Made by a program: the position numbers and the translations under genes | The notes under the pieces: model-generated | What the model was told of the DNA's origin: nothing | Seen by the model: only the letters and a program-made list of their open reading frames with translations | Databases searched by the model: none | In this document: one piece after another, positions 52,698 through 64,000 of the stretch | Position numbering within the stretch: the stretch's first letter is position 1 | How the letters are laid out: the number at the start of each line of letters is the position of its first letter | Assembly: GCF_901709675.1 (NCBI RefSeq) | Contig: NC_051095.1 | Location: 18,092,456-18,156,455, forward strand | Source of the DNA: Syngnathus acus | Lineage: Eukaryota; Chordata; Actinopteri; Syngnathiformes; Syngnathidae | Direction: 5' to 3' | Length of the DNA: 64,000 nucleotides

Positions 52698-54517
52698 AAT
52701 AGATCATTTGGTTGTTTGCTTCAAGCTACTCGCAGTATGTTTTACAATGTCGCTAACTGAGGGAGAACCCACCTCCTATCAGTTTCGACATCCACCGCCC
52801 CTCCCGAGCCAAGCCACTTCAACAGCTCTTTGTTGCAACGTTGGTCATGTAGTTGGCATCCACTAAGCACCTTCCCACAAAACGTGCATTTAATTAGAAA
52901 CAATGGCATTAGCTAATGCCCAGAAATGTGCAGACAGGCTTGTATTAGTTGTAGTTACAATGTTGTTGAGCCCTACAATTGGCATCCGTCTACGAATTAA
53001 TTTATCTCTTGAAGTGAAGAACGCAGACACTCAGAATCTTTTCATGCCTCTCACAGTTTCTATCCCTCACGCTCGCTGCCGCTTTTCCTGTTCTCCCTCT
53101 TCTCCAGCTTCAATCGAGCATCTGATCACAGGCTCGGGAGAATGGGGGATAATGAGATTAGGCCTGTACATGTTTACACATTCTGATTTGCATTGAGCTT
53201 TTCCTGTCTCTCAGTCTGACCCACATTTCGCTTCTCCTAGTTTGTGCTTTTCATGTCGCAATTCACTACCTCCCTCTGGTTGTGTTGCAGCAGTGGCGTT
53301 ACATGCATGTGCAAAAGATATGTTTTGTTAGCTAGATAAGAGAAGCTTCAACCATTTCGCCAATGTGGTCTCAGTTGGTTGCAGCCTGTCGGATCCAATT
53401 GACCACTCGAGTTTATGCATTCTGGGCACGAAATGTGCTGTAATACTGTCAATATACGTGATGACCTTTTTAATAGGGGGCAGCATGCAATTGCAAGATG
53501 TATTTGAATGTGAGATTGTGCAGTACACTTGCACTATGCACACAAAAAAGCAGTCTTTAAGTGCAGCCACCCGATGGTCTCAGAGCTCCATAAGTCCTCA
53601 ATTTTGATACACCGGAGCTTTCTAAATGGAAAGAAATTCCACTGTTGAGACTACAACTAAAACAACTCAAAAGCACTAGAATCTCAGGTTTCCACTGCAA
53701 ACATTGAGAGGAAACCCAGTAGGCAAATTTGATTACAGAAGCTTACCACGAAGGCCTATATGATTGACATGAACCGATTGTGGTGATTTGGGCAAAGTCG
53801 TTTTGCTACTTTAATAAAATTGTACATATGCTAAAATTGACAAGAGGAAATTTATTACACAATATTTGGTTACAATGTCAATTACGTATGCACCCAAACA
53901 TTGATTTCTGACTACCATCTGGCACTATTGAGCCTTTATTTTCATTCACAGGTTGTTAGACAGAGCGGCTGTATCTAATGTTACTGGCGGTCACCACATA
54001 TGCTCTGATTTACAGCCTGAAGGTTGAATGTCTCCATCTATCTGTCACCAGTTCGTTTACAATCGATCCAGCCTGTGGCAATAATATATATGTTGTAAAT
54101 ACTATGAAGGGAAGAATTTAATTTAAAGCTACAGTAAGGTGTACTCCATTGTAGCCAAGTTAAAGTATTAGAGTCATAATGTTGCGGATTTGGATGAATA
54201 TTTACCATTTAACATCAAATTCTCACCAGCTCACCATTGGTTTGATTTATGATTCAGGGGGCTACGATTTGATTTGATTATAAATGTCAGTGAATCCTTT
54301 TTCACTGCTTTTAGAATTCATGCAGATTTGTTTCTGTGAATGCCATTCTTTTTTTGGGCCAAACTACTTACCGGTACTATTTTTAAATGTATTATGTACA
54401 TGTATTTACAATGTACACAAATGTTTTTCAGTATTGCAACAAGCTACGACTGTTTTTCAAAAATAACGTTACTATGTTTTTGGTGTTTTATATTTTATAT
54501 ATTTGAATGCAACTATC
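52698..54517. other. Non-coding intergenic stretch
   Basis: No exon or repeat recognised. Confidence 0.55.
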
Positions 54518-54560
54518 GCACGCACACACGCACACACGCACACACACACACACGCACACA
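54518..54560. repeat. (AC)n microsatellite
   Basis: AC repeats with regular CG interruptions. Confidence 0.94.
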
Positions 54561-54620
54561 TACAAATCAATTCCCAAATCAATAACATGTTGCACATTAT
54601 GCATGGTGCACGCTGTTACC

Positions 54621-54658
54621 TCGGCCCTTGAGGACCAAGTTTGCACACCACTACTGTA
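54621..54658 (-). mobile_element. hAT-like terminal fragment
   Basis: On the minus strand it reads CAGTAGTGGTGTGCAAACTT then GGTCCTCAAGGGCC, a hAT-like terminus; only one end is visible. Confidence 0.45.
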
Positions 54659-56914
54659 GAATGTGTACTCCATTTCTGGAATAAAAACAAGCCAAGCCAA
54701 ATATAGTCTTCTGCCTAAACCAACAATTACATCTGTGATATACCCACGTTCAAGCAGACTTCACGGTATAACCAGAACTTGTCTTGTTACATTATTGGAG
54801 CATAAAAGCAGCTCGTGCAAGCCAACAGTTTATGACAGCTGGCAGCAAGGAGCATGCTCCCAAGCCGAGTTGCTAGTCGAGCAGATAATATGAATGCAGC
54901 GTTACAGAAGCAAGGATGTGCAAGGAGTGCTTGATTCTGGATTCCTTTTAAAGGCTCTAAACATGTCAAAAGCTTGTCATATGAACTTGCACACATTAAT
55001 TTGTTGTCATGTGAGATTGACATGTAATGCTTGTTGGTGACTGTGTCTGCCACGTGTCACCTCTTTTTTTCATCACTGTGGAGTCTGGGTAATTGGTGTC
55101 AAGTTTTATCTTCTTATTTACTTGTGCCTGTTAAGTGAGTGACATTTAGAATCTCCTTTTAAGACGTTTTTGGTGTTGCCTTGAAAAGAAAAAGACCCTC
55201 CTGGTTGATTTTGAATCGTATTTGACATCAAATGTAGCAGAGCTCCAAACGTACTATATTGTCCTAGTTGCAATATTCAAACCCACTTTCACGAGATTCT
55301 TGTGCAGATGTCAAAACAAGATCTCCGTCGTTCACTGTCAGTATGCAATATATATATACAGTATATGTATATATTTTAGTATTTCAGGAATAGCTATTCG
55401 TGACCGCTTGAAAGTATTGGTTGTATTCATTATTAATCTTATCACTAAGATTTCAGCTATTTACCAGTAACAACCAATATAAGACCTGTCCAAAGAGGGT
55501 GAATGAGGTAATGTGACAATGAGAAGAAAATATTTGCCTTCCCTCGGTTCAGCGCACAAAACGCACTGCATACGCGTGTACAGTCATGCGCACGCACAAG
55601 CATTCACAATTCAAAGGTCATGGCATCTTTTCATTATTTTGTGGCTTAAGTGAAGCCACAAGAAGTTGCAAACATGCTGAGCGATTTAATCAAAGCAAGC
55701 ATAAAAATATACAGTCGCCTTTTTAGCTGCTCTGATGGATGACTGTGGAAATGGTTTGGAAAAAAAACCTCAACAGATTGCCGCAGATTGACCGGTCAAG
55801 TTATGATAGGACTCTGCTCTCAATGCAATGGAAAGAGATCGACGGTGAACAGACTACAACACAACCATGGGGCAATGGGTCAATTTCTTGTTTGTACTCC
55901 GATGTTCTGAAACGAATACGTAGTGTCTGTTGATGGGCCAGTGCTGCACAATGCACCCCAGATGAGCTGCTGCTTGAGAGGTGGGGGAGGAAACAGGAAG
56001 ACGTGATGCATTTCCTCTCCCACTTGCGCTGGTCATTTGTCATGCAAGTATGCATCATGTGTGTGTTCTGGGTGGCCAACTGTGCAGGTGGTGGTGGCGA
56101 CTGTGATTGAATACGAAATGTATCTCAGTGGCCAATCGGTAGCTGGGGAACAGTAGAAGGTCCGGTCTCGTGAGGCCACTTTATATTGTGTCAACAACCT
56201 CAGTGGCCCAGCCTGCTCTCATTCCGTCACCACGTCTGTGTCCCATTGCAACAATTCATCACACTTTCGTGCCAAACTGTTGACGGAATAGCAACAACTT
56301 GACTGTTGTGATATTTCAGTCAGCCGACTGACATGGAATTGATTTGGAATGTACTAATCTATCCACAGGATGGATGACTTTGTCCTTCCCACCAAGCTGG
56401 CTGTAGAAGCTGAGAGTAACATTGCTGCATTGAGGTGAGATTGGAGGCAGCAGGCATGGGAGTGAGTACAAGAGTAAATGCGATACTGATGGCACAGCAG
56501 CAAACTTCTGTTGACGGCCTTCCTCTGACTGTATTTCAGGTTTTATTAGTTGTTCATTTGCTTGCGCCTGCTGAACACAGGGCATTACTCCACTTTTATT
56601 TAAGGTGCATCCCAGTGGCTAATGTGTCTGCTAAATCATTGTCAGCTGCGGCCTGGCATTAACTTGCAAAGTCCCAGAGTAAACAAACAATATTAAGTGT
56701 TGAATTTTCAGAGGCTGAAGTTTCTGAAGTTTGTAAAGCCCAATATTACCTTTCCAATTTTGCAAAACTAGGGTGTACAACCATTCCATTCATTTGGACA
56801 TTTTCTATTCCAAAGACCCTGATCAGGCAATAAGGCAGCATACAGTATGTTATGTCCTGATGTTCTTTTTGGTATTAATCAAACTACTTTTAAAACTCCG
56901 CACTAAATCTACTC
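54659..56914. other. Non-coding intergenic stretch
   Basis: No exon or repeat recognised; short open frames on both strands overlap. Confidence 0.55.
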
Positions 56915-57210
56915 ACCCATTCATACAGCTTATCCTCATTTCGTTTGTTGGTGAGTAAAACTGGTTGCCAGCTAATTGCGGGGCACATAAAGACTAACAA
57001 CCATTCACACATGAAATTGTATCTAAGGACAATTTAGATACTTAAATTAACCTTGGTTTTGTAAGTTTGGAAGAAGCCAGTATAGCTAGAGAAAATCCTG
57101 GTGCAAGCCTGGGGAAAAAAAACATGGCAACTCCATACAGGACAGCATGAGAACTTCTAACCTCTCAGCTGTGAGGGAGGTGCCACCCACTAGCCACTGT
57201 GCTGCTCCAA
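56915..57210 (-). mobile_element. Dispersed teleost repeat copy
   Basis: Starts CCATTCATACAGCTTATCCT, then TTGCCAGCTAATTGCGGGGC, GACAATTTAGATACTTAAAT and GCAACTCCATACAGGACAGC, ending near AGCCACTGTGCTGCTCC. Opposite orientation to the copies at 49.6 and 52.6 kb. Confidence 0.65.
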
Positions 57211-58249
57211 TCTAGATCTAATGAGCTCTGCAATTCTGCTCCGAATGGTTCATAAAGAAACAAGATTCTGTAGGATGCAGTTTAGTCCAACCTCACTTGA
57301 AACTGTACACGATGATGAATAATGGTGAGATTGTGGAGAGAAATAAAAAGCAATGACGTCTGTGTGACTCTCTTGATTACATAGACGTGTAAGGTGAAAT
57401 AAGTAAGACCGATGATTTAGTAGCGCACACACACCTGCTTGTTTGGCCATGCCTTGTCTGCCACATAGCTGAAAACAGGACCTGGACACTTTGCAAAAGT
57501 CAAGACAAAACATTGCATTGGAATTTTATTATGAAAAGGCATCTGTTTTTGATAAGAGAGAAATGTTTGGTATTTGGCACGAGCAGTCGTGGAATCTTTG
57601 ACGGGGCAAGAGTTTGAAGTCATTCCTTCGCTCTCTCTTTCCACGTGCCTTATACTACACAATTTAAGACAGGTATCGCCTGCCACAATAAATCGGACTG
57701 TTGTCCAATTAATCCAGCAATTAGAGCCTTAAACATCGCATCAATTATGAATGTTTTTTTCTCAAATTCAGATGTGAGATTATTGTAATCACTGCCTTGA
57801 GGCCTTTTTGCCATTGCACTGGATTCTGTCTCTTTTAAGTCTCTTTATTGCCCAGAATTGCATCATTCTGCACAGAGAAAACTAAAATTGTTTGTTGGAC
57901 TTAATTCTATCATGAAACCTGCACTAAGGCGGTGCTTGGTGACCTTGTTATCTGACCCCTGGCAGCAGGTGAGGCATTTTACATTGCATTGTGACATGAA
58001 TTCGATGCTCACTGTAGCATGTGCACTGTAGTATGTGCAACTCTTTAAGATAATATATGGTCAAAAAAAATATCTTTATGCACACTCGTCTTTTGATTCT
58101 CAGCATTTCAGTTGTGGTCTCACATAAATGGGTTTGAATCCTCTTGTTTTTAAGTTACAGCTAGAGAATGGGCAATGCTTTCTGTGACCTCATCAAGTTG
58201 GAATACTATATCATATTTTAATTGTGTTCCTTCCCCTCAGTATTTGTTT
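57211..58249. other. Non-coding intergenic stretch
   Basis: No exon or repeat recognised. Confidence 0.55.
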
Positions 58250-58367
58250 ACCTGTAATTGACTTGTGTCCAGTCCAGAGTGCGTCTTGCTAAAAAAGCAG
58301 CTGAGCGATCCAACTCACCTGTGACCCTGAACATGAAAAAGCCGAGAAAAATGGATGGGTGGATTTG
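58250..58367 (+). mobile_element. Dispersed teleost repeat 3' end, degraded
   Basis: ACCTGTAATTGACTTGTGTC to CACCTGTGACCCTGAACATG and AAAAATGGATGGGTGG fits the same family end. Confidence 0.55.
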
Positions 58368-58589
58368 ATTAATTGACTGTGTCATTTTCCCTCAAGAATA
58401 GGAGCATTTTGATTCAACGATCTGTTTTCTGTATGTGTAGGTGTACTTTACTTCCCACCACCGGAAGATAGACATGATACGATTAAAATAAACGTAATAA
58501 ATTCTCCAGCATTTCTAATGAAGGTAAATAGTGTGGGCTGTTCATCATGATGTAACGTGGTTTGCACCTATCTGCTGCTTTATGTGTGT

Positions 58590-58889
58590 GGATTGATGGC
58601 CTCTGGTAGGAGGAGCTACTCTGCAAACTCCACACTCCTCCCTCGCTCTCTCTCTTTCTCTCTGTGAAGAAGTTGAGGCGTCGACTTCCCGAGTTGGAAT
58701 ATGTGAGCCACTAGAGCAGACACGTCAGTGGGCGCTCCTGTTGTCTTGTACCAGCTTTGCGCCGCGCACTCCGTGGAAGCGTTTCACCGAGAGGAAGTTG
58801 TCAAACAGTATTCGGAGTCGCTTCTCGTCTTCGGCGTTTTTTCAACTCGTGCAGTATTCTTTTTAACTTTGCCCCGCTCCAGCTCCACG
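58590..58889 (+). promoter_or_regulatory. CpG-rich promoter/5' UTR of an unidentified plus-strand gene
   Basis: From about 58,660 to 59,000 I count about 30 CpGs in 340 bp, while the flanks have very few. A pyrimidine-rich segment (CTCCTCCCTCGCTCTCTC and onward, 58,635-58,665) precedes it and may hold the start sites; no good TATA box is seen. This is the profile of a CpG-island promoter. Direction is inferred from the start codon and splice donor that follow. Confidence 0.5.
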
Positions 58890-58925
58890 ATGATAAGCGA
58901 TCAGAGCGCTCCACATGTTGGGCTG
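58890..58925 (+). CDS. Possible first coding exon of an unidentified gene
   Basis: An ATG with A at -3 (CCACGATGA) starts 12 codons, MISDQSAPHVGL, which end exactly at a splice-donor sequence GTAGGT (58,926-58,931), phase 0. The frame is open for about 55 codons upstream, so an earlier start is not excluded, but this is the first in-frame ATG seen. The peptide is not one I recognise. The next exon would lie to the right, within or beyond the window. The exon may instead be non-coding. Confidence 0.35.
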
Positions 58926-58931
58926 GTAGGT

Positions 58932-61686
58932 GTTTACGCGCAGACGCGTCTCTCGTGCCGGGGTGCCATGGAGTCGCCGGGAAAAGAGCCGAGCCGCGGC
59001 ATGCTGTCATTTTACAATTAATTGCATGTTTTTCGGATGATTTCGATTTTGAAATTGGTCAAGCGTGTGCTGCTGGTTTGAAGTTTGAATTTACCCTCTT
59101 TGTGCGTAATGCGTCATTCGCTTGTGATAGACAGGTACGTGCGTCACTTATGGACGACCCGGGTCGAGATTGGAATATTGGGGGCCACGATCAATTATTA
59201 TTACTCTTTACTAATTTCACATTTTAAGACTGTGTTTGGAAGCTGTGACTGTACGAACCACAAAACGAAATCTTCTGTTTGTATTACACATTTTTTAAAA
59301 TCACGGTTATTGTTTGTTTCATTATTGGTGGGATTATAATGGAGTTGCGCGATTGGGAGGAATGAGCGCCGGCTTGATGCCCAGTTTGCCTCCAGAAGGA
59401 TGCTTAACTCTCCTACTGGTGCTCTGTAGTCATAAGAGTTTTATTATACAGGTATAGAGTACAGTAACACTTCATTGCTTACAAACAAGACACCCTAACA
59501 TTGAAACAACTATACCTGACTTGCTGATACAACAATATCATTACCTTCCCACATGGTGATAAAATGCAGAATCTATCCAGAGAGGGTGAAAAGTATGACA
59601 ATTGTATTTTAGCTCCTGCAGGCCTGAATGTGTGAACATTGATTTCCGCCGTGCTCTGTCATCCTCCTGAGCTCAGCAGACTTTATGAGAGATCGTTCAC
59701 AGTAATATTTTGTTGAGTCTTGGGGCTCAGACGGAGTGAGATTAGGAGATTAATTTGACTTTTTATTTTTTTATGTCTTTATAATGTGGAAATTTGATCC
59801 TGTGTGTTTATTGAATTTTGAGTCCTTTTTTTGCATCCCGTCCGTCTTAGTCCCTCTCTTCCTATGTTCAGTTGATGTAATCAGAGTAAATTCATGACCA
59901 TCTATGATTTATTCTTTGACATAGTGGTCATTCACCCATATGGGAAAATGCACTAGCATTAGCAGATAGTAGTTTCTTATCCTTCTATTTAATTTGTATT
60001 TAATAACATTACATATTTTATAACATTACAGAATAATTCCAGCACACATTAATGATCCCTGGCTGGATTTTTTTCTTTGATTTTGAACAAATTGAATAAA
60101 ATCCTTTACTGTTAAGTGACTATAGTGTTACTTTATTAAAACTTTCCAAACCCAAGCCTTTTTTGCAATATCTGAAAAGATGTGGTGACACCCGACTGAC
60201 TCTGTTGGGATAATTCTTTGTGACTTGATTATTCAATTGAAGAGTCGTTAGGATGCTAAAAGGATTCGAGTGTGACAGCCCTAGTAAGTTTACATAGGAT
60301 AGTGCAGTACTCTAGTGATCCTCATTTAAAAGCACAATCCGTATAAGTGCTTGTAAGCATTGACAGTAGCTTGAACTGAAAACAAAGATGAGTTAAAAAA
60401 ATATATATTTCAGTTTTATTGGAAATTTGAAAATCCTCATTATTCCTAGAAATCTTTAGGCTATTGACCCCTTTATTATAACTTTTATTGTAAATAAATA
60501 TCAGCTCCAAATGTCATTGTTTTTGTCCTCCTTTTATTACTAAAAATCGGTATCGATATCTGCGGTGAAAAAAATAGAAACATATCATCTACCCCTAATA
60601 CTGTATAACAGTACACTCCCAGCACCTGGCAGTCATTTCTATATAGAGTGACTGACGTACAGTATACTACATATCTCCAAGCTCCATATGGTCTCTTTTC
60701 TGCCTGTCTTTATCTTTAGGCCTTCCACTTTTCCTCTTGCATTACTTGCTCACCTGCCCCGTTCTGCCGCCGTACAATTTCTCTTCAAAGTCTCTCGTAT
60801 ATTCAGCTCAGTCAGTGCACAAATGTGGTGCACCGCAAAGTGCATGGTTTGCACCTGCTTTGTCTGCTGTTAACATGACTGAAATTTAGGGGGAATGTGT
60901 CACACTACATCTAAAAGTGACACTGTTTACTGTAGACGATGCTTCTCTTGCAAATGTTTGTGCAGAGAATGATATTGCTGACTGTTAACTTTAAAGCCCG
61001 TGCGAGTGGTGTGTTGACTTAGAAACATGATGTTTAAAAATGTTAAAGCAGTACAAAGCAGTGAGCTGCAGGCAGTGTGCGCCCTTCAGACTGACTGCCA
61101 GTTATAATCTGAAACGCATGAGACCCAGAATACAATAAAAGAATCAAGAGGGCAGAGGGCCATCTCTGTAACTTCTTGGCTTCTCTTGCTTTTCTTATTC
61201 TGCCACTGTTGCAATCCCACTATCTTCAACAACTGGTGCAGCCTGCCCGTGTGAAGAGTTAGACCATGTTTTGCGCCAGCCGTACAAGCGTGATGCAGTG
61301 AAAAAGGACTTTTTGTTTTTGCCATTTTTGAGAAGCTTCTTTATGTGCCGGCTACAACTTAGAACAGTCCCCCAAACTGTGTCGTCAGGTAAACACTCAG
61401 CCAAAACACAATTTTTTTTGCCCTCTGCTTTTAGTGGAAAAGAGCCCAGTTTGAGATTTGTGATTCCACCCAGACAGGAAAGAGTGAGTGAGAGTGTTGT
61501 TTCTCCACCCCAGCCTAACAGCAGCTGAGGATGAAGAGGCAGCTGACGTCCTCCACTCAGCTAGTTAGCTGCCAGCTGCTTGTGTTCTCCTGCTGCGCTG
61601 CATATGTTTCCCATGATCCAACCTGCTGGCACCAGCAGTATAGGCCCACGCCCAACCCCTACCTCATGTCAACAAACCCCATCCAG

Positions 61687-61690
<4 letters not shown>
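58932..61690. other. Presumed first intron of the 58.7-kb gene
   Basis: The CpG-rich zone continues to about 59,000 and then gives way to AT-rich sequence. No further exon is supported. Confidence 0.45.
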
Positions 61691-61717
<27 letters not shown>

Positions 61718-61718
61718 T
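61691..61718. repeat. (AC)n microsatellite
   Basis: Fourteen AC units. Confidence 0.95.
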
Positions 61719-64000
61719 AGGAACACTTCCATCACATCATCACCCTAAAGCTCTCTGAGTTACCACACCTCTTATCTTCTTGACAGGCAGAGATGCTCAG
61801 AAGTTTGTCAGGGGGAGGGGTGTGGTTCATAGGATGGAAAAGCATTTTTTTTTTTTTTTTTACAGAAACGCATAATTTTACTTCAGGTTGTATTTCCATC
61901 AAGGTTTCAAGGGCGTACAGTATATTTAACATTTGTGGGTCTGATTGACTGGTGTACATTCTTAAAATTAGTTGGTATAAAAAAGATACAGTTTTTAAAG
62001 CAAAATATATCAGTACTTTTTTCGGTACAGCACACCCTGCAACCGCAGTACAAACTTTTGTGGAAACATTTTACCAACAGTGATTATGTTGGCATTGGCC
62101 ATGGGAGACATTTTGATTGGAAAGTTGAAGCAGAGAAATATGTACCAAGAAACTGAGAGGATGAGGGGGACAAGAAGAGCCAGCAGCTTCAAGGTATTCA
62201 CAATCTATGAGGAGTGCCATATCATGTACGAAACAAAGCCCATTTGCTAGTAATTATAGTGATACTGCCCAAGTGTTTTGTTCCGCTATGAGAGTGTGAC
62301 ATGTAACACAACAGTGTGGGTTCAGTATGATGTCGAACATTCACTGTCCCTGCTGCTACACAAAGTTTTGGCATTATGGCTCACCCTACTGCTGGATTAA
62401 GGGCCAAAGAACAGAGCTGCCCCCTTTTTCTGTCTTTGTGCTGATACAGACTGGTAAGACGTAACAATGGTGTGCAAAATTTAGCCCGGAATAGGACACA
62501 GCAAAGAGGCTGTTCGGGATAGAGGAGGGGGAAACGTGATTGGAGTCCAAGCAAAGCAGTGAGTGTGAGGGATTTGGCTTCGATCCGCCAATTCCCCAGA
62601 TGTTTTTATCAGCATATTCTGTTAAGTCTTCAACCAATGCTCTTCAAGCTTTCAGCGATTACTTGTAAAAACAAAACAAAAACAAACAAACAAGAATCCC
62701 TTTGATTTTGGAGGGTATCACTTCTGGGTTAATGCAGAAGACTCAGGTCAACGCCTCAAATGCATAGCTCAATTGTTTTTGGTGCTTTGCCTCTCATAAT
62801 TTCCATTCGATAAACCAATGCCTGCTATTGACTGGTCACAATTCCATGAAGTCAAATTGATATGGCTTTACTTAACAAGGACAATAACAAGGACAAGCAC
62901 TCCATAGAAATGGATGCATGAACATCCATTATACAAGTGCTGTTGATGTACTCACTGCATTTATTTTTTATTTCCCATTATGATTGAGGTGTAAGTGCAA
63001 CACCATTGATATTTAATCCAATCCAAAAAAGGGAATAACCAATCCTAAAAAAGGGAGTAAATACATACGCATTTACTCTGCATTTCACATTAAAATCACC
63101 CCCCCATCCATTTGAGATTGTCAGTCACCCAAATCAGACGTGAAGCAAGTTTTACATCCCAATTTATTGCCTGCATAATCAAGATATCCCTCATCTAGCT
63201 GCTTGCCTGAAATATTTGAAAATACGGTTCTAGTTATAGACTTTCGATAAGGCTCTGGGAAGTTTTTTTTTCGTGGTGGTCTCCAGGCTATTGTTAGTTG
63301 TAACACTGATGTAGCAGTGGGCATTGTTAACCTTCATGGTTATTCTCTTTGGTTTTGTAAGGCCCTGGAGACTGACTATTTTCAAAAAGTGTCTGTGTGG
63401 GGCATCTATTGTTTAGTTAACAACCTATTGATTTATGTTGGCCTCAGACACATGGCTACTGGGAGGGGACGAAAAGTGTTTTTGTTCTCAAATACGCAAT
63501 TGCAATTGTTTTACAGCCCGCAGAAATTCCGCATCATTTGTACTCCTACCATGTCATCATATTTGTGTCAACATTTCGGATTTTTACTGCCAGTGGCGCT
63601 TGGGCACCTCCCTACCACCCAGCTGAGTCACATAAAAAGGGACAAAAATTAAATAAGAAAAATACTTCAATATATACGTATGTACCGGTATATGATTTTA
63701 TTTGAGCATGATGAGTAGTTTATGGTTATTAATGAGTTAAATTGATTTATATATATGTTTTATCCCTGGTGTTTCAAATGGCATACAACGGTTAGAGCAC
63801 ATTGAACATCGCCGCCTCTTGTTAAAAATGTGACATGCTCAGTAGGGCCTCCTGCAATACACTGAAGTTGGGTTGCTGAATTGACCCAGTAGCATTTACT
63901 AAATGTAGTTACCGTTAAAGCCGTCATTATTTGCTGTCCAGCTTCCAGTGGCTCGTTCTTTTGATTGGAACGTGATGCAATACCAGTCAACTCACATTAA
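61719..64000. other. Non-coding stretch to the window end
   Basis: A T run lies at about 61,846-61,861. At 62,159-62,192 GATGAGGGGGACAAGAAGAG and following bases end in CTTCAAG before GTATTC. This looks slightly exon-like but has no convincing acceptor. Nothing else was recognised. Confidence 0.5.

Overview
The window reads as percomorph-type teleost fish DNA. It is AT-rich, CpG-poor and full of microsatellites. Its mobile elements are typical of fish: a Rex3/RTE LINE, a CR1/L2 (Rex1-like) LINE end, a tRNA-derived SINE, mariner and Tc1 relics, hAT pieces and TA-flanked miniature transposons. No complete multi-exon gene lies inside. Nearly all long open frames are chance frames, microsatellite translations or transposon relics.

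The one host exon I can name is on the minus strand at 21,963-22,282. It is the first coding exon of the long isoform of tsc22d3 (GILZ). It ends at a GT donor, and upstream of it (22,731-22,820) lie a TATA box, a GC box and an inverted CCAAT box. The TSC-box/leucine-zipper exons were not found, so bases 1-21,962 are read as part of a very long first intron. That intron holds a pogo-like miniature transposon (3,215-3,845), a candidate solo LTR (about 7,665-8,400) and several GT microsatellites. It also holds a 2.1-kb transposon carrying about seven tandem 251-bp units (16,268-18,356) and a decayed mariner (20,525-21,140).

From 22.8 to 58.6 kb the DNA looks intergenic. It contains a broken Rex3 LINE (23,292-24,512), hAT ends, a SINE (38,123-38,440), a CR1/L2 LINE end (39,772-40,305) and six fragments of one dispersed teleost repeat. 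Two of those fragments carry nested insertions, one with a visible hAT target duplication. A 169-bp TA-flanked miniature transposon (44,650-44,818) and a Tc1-like transposase relic (46,596-46,860) also lie here. A small CpG-rich patch at 31.4-31.77 kb resembles a 5' exon but cannot be assigned.

At 58.6-59.0 kb a CpG-dense segment with a possible start codon and a splice donor looks like the 5' end of an unidentified plus-strand gene. The rest of the window would then be its first intron. I found no convincing undescribed biological system. The strongest oddities are the 251-bp array grown inside a transposon, the nested insertions, and the two CpG-rich exon-like patches.
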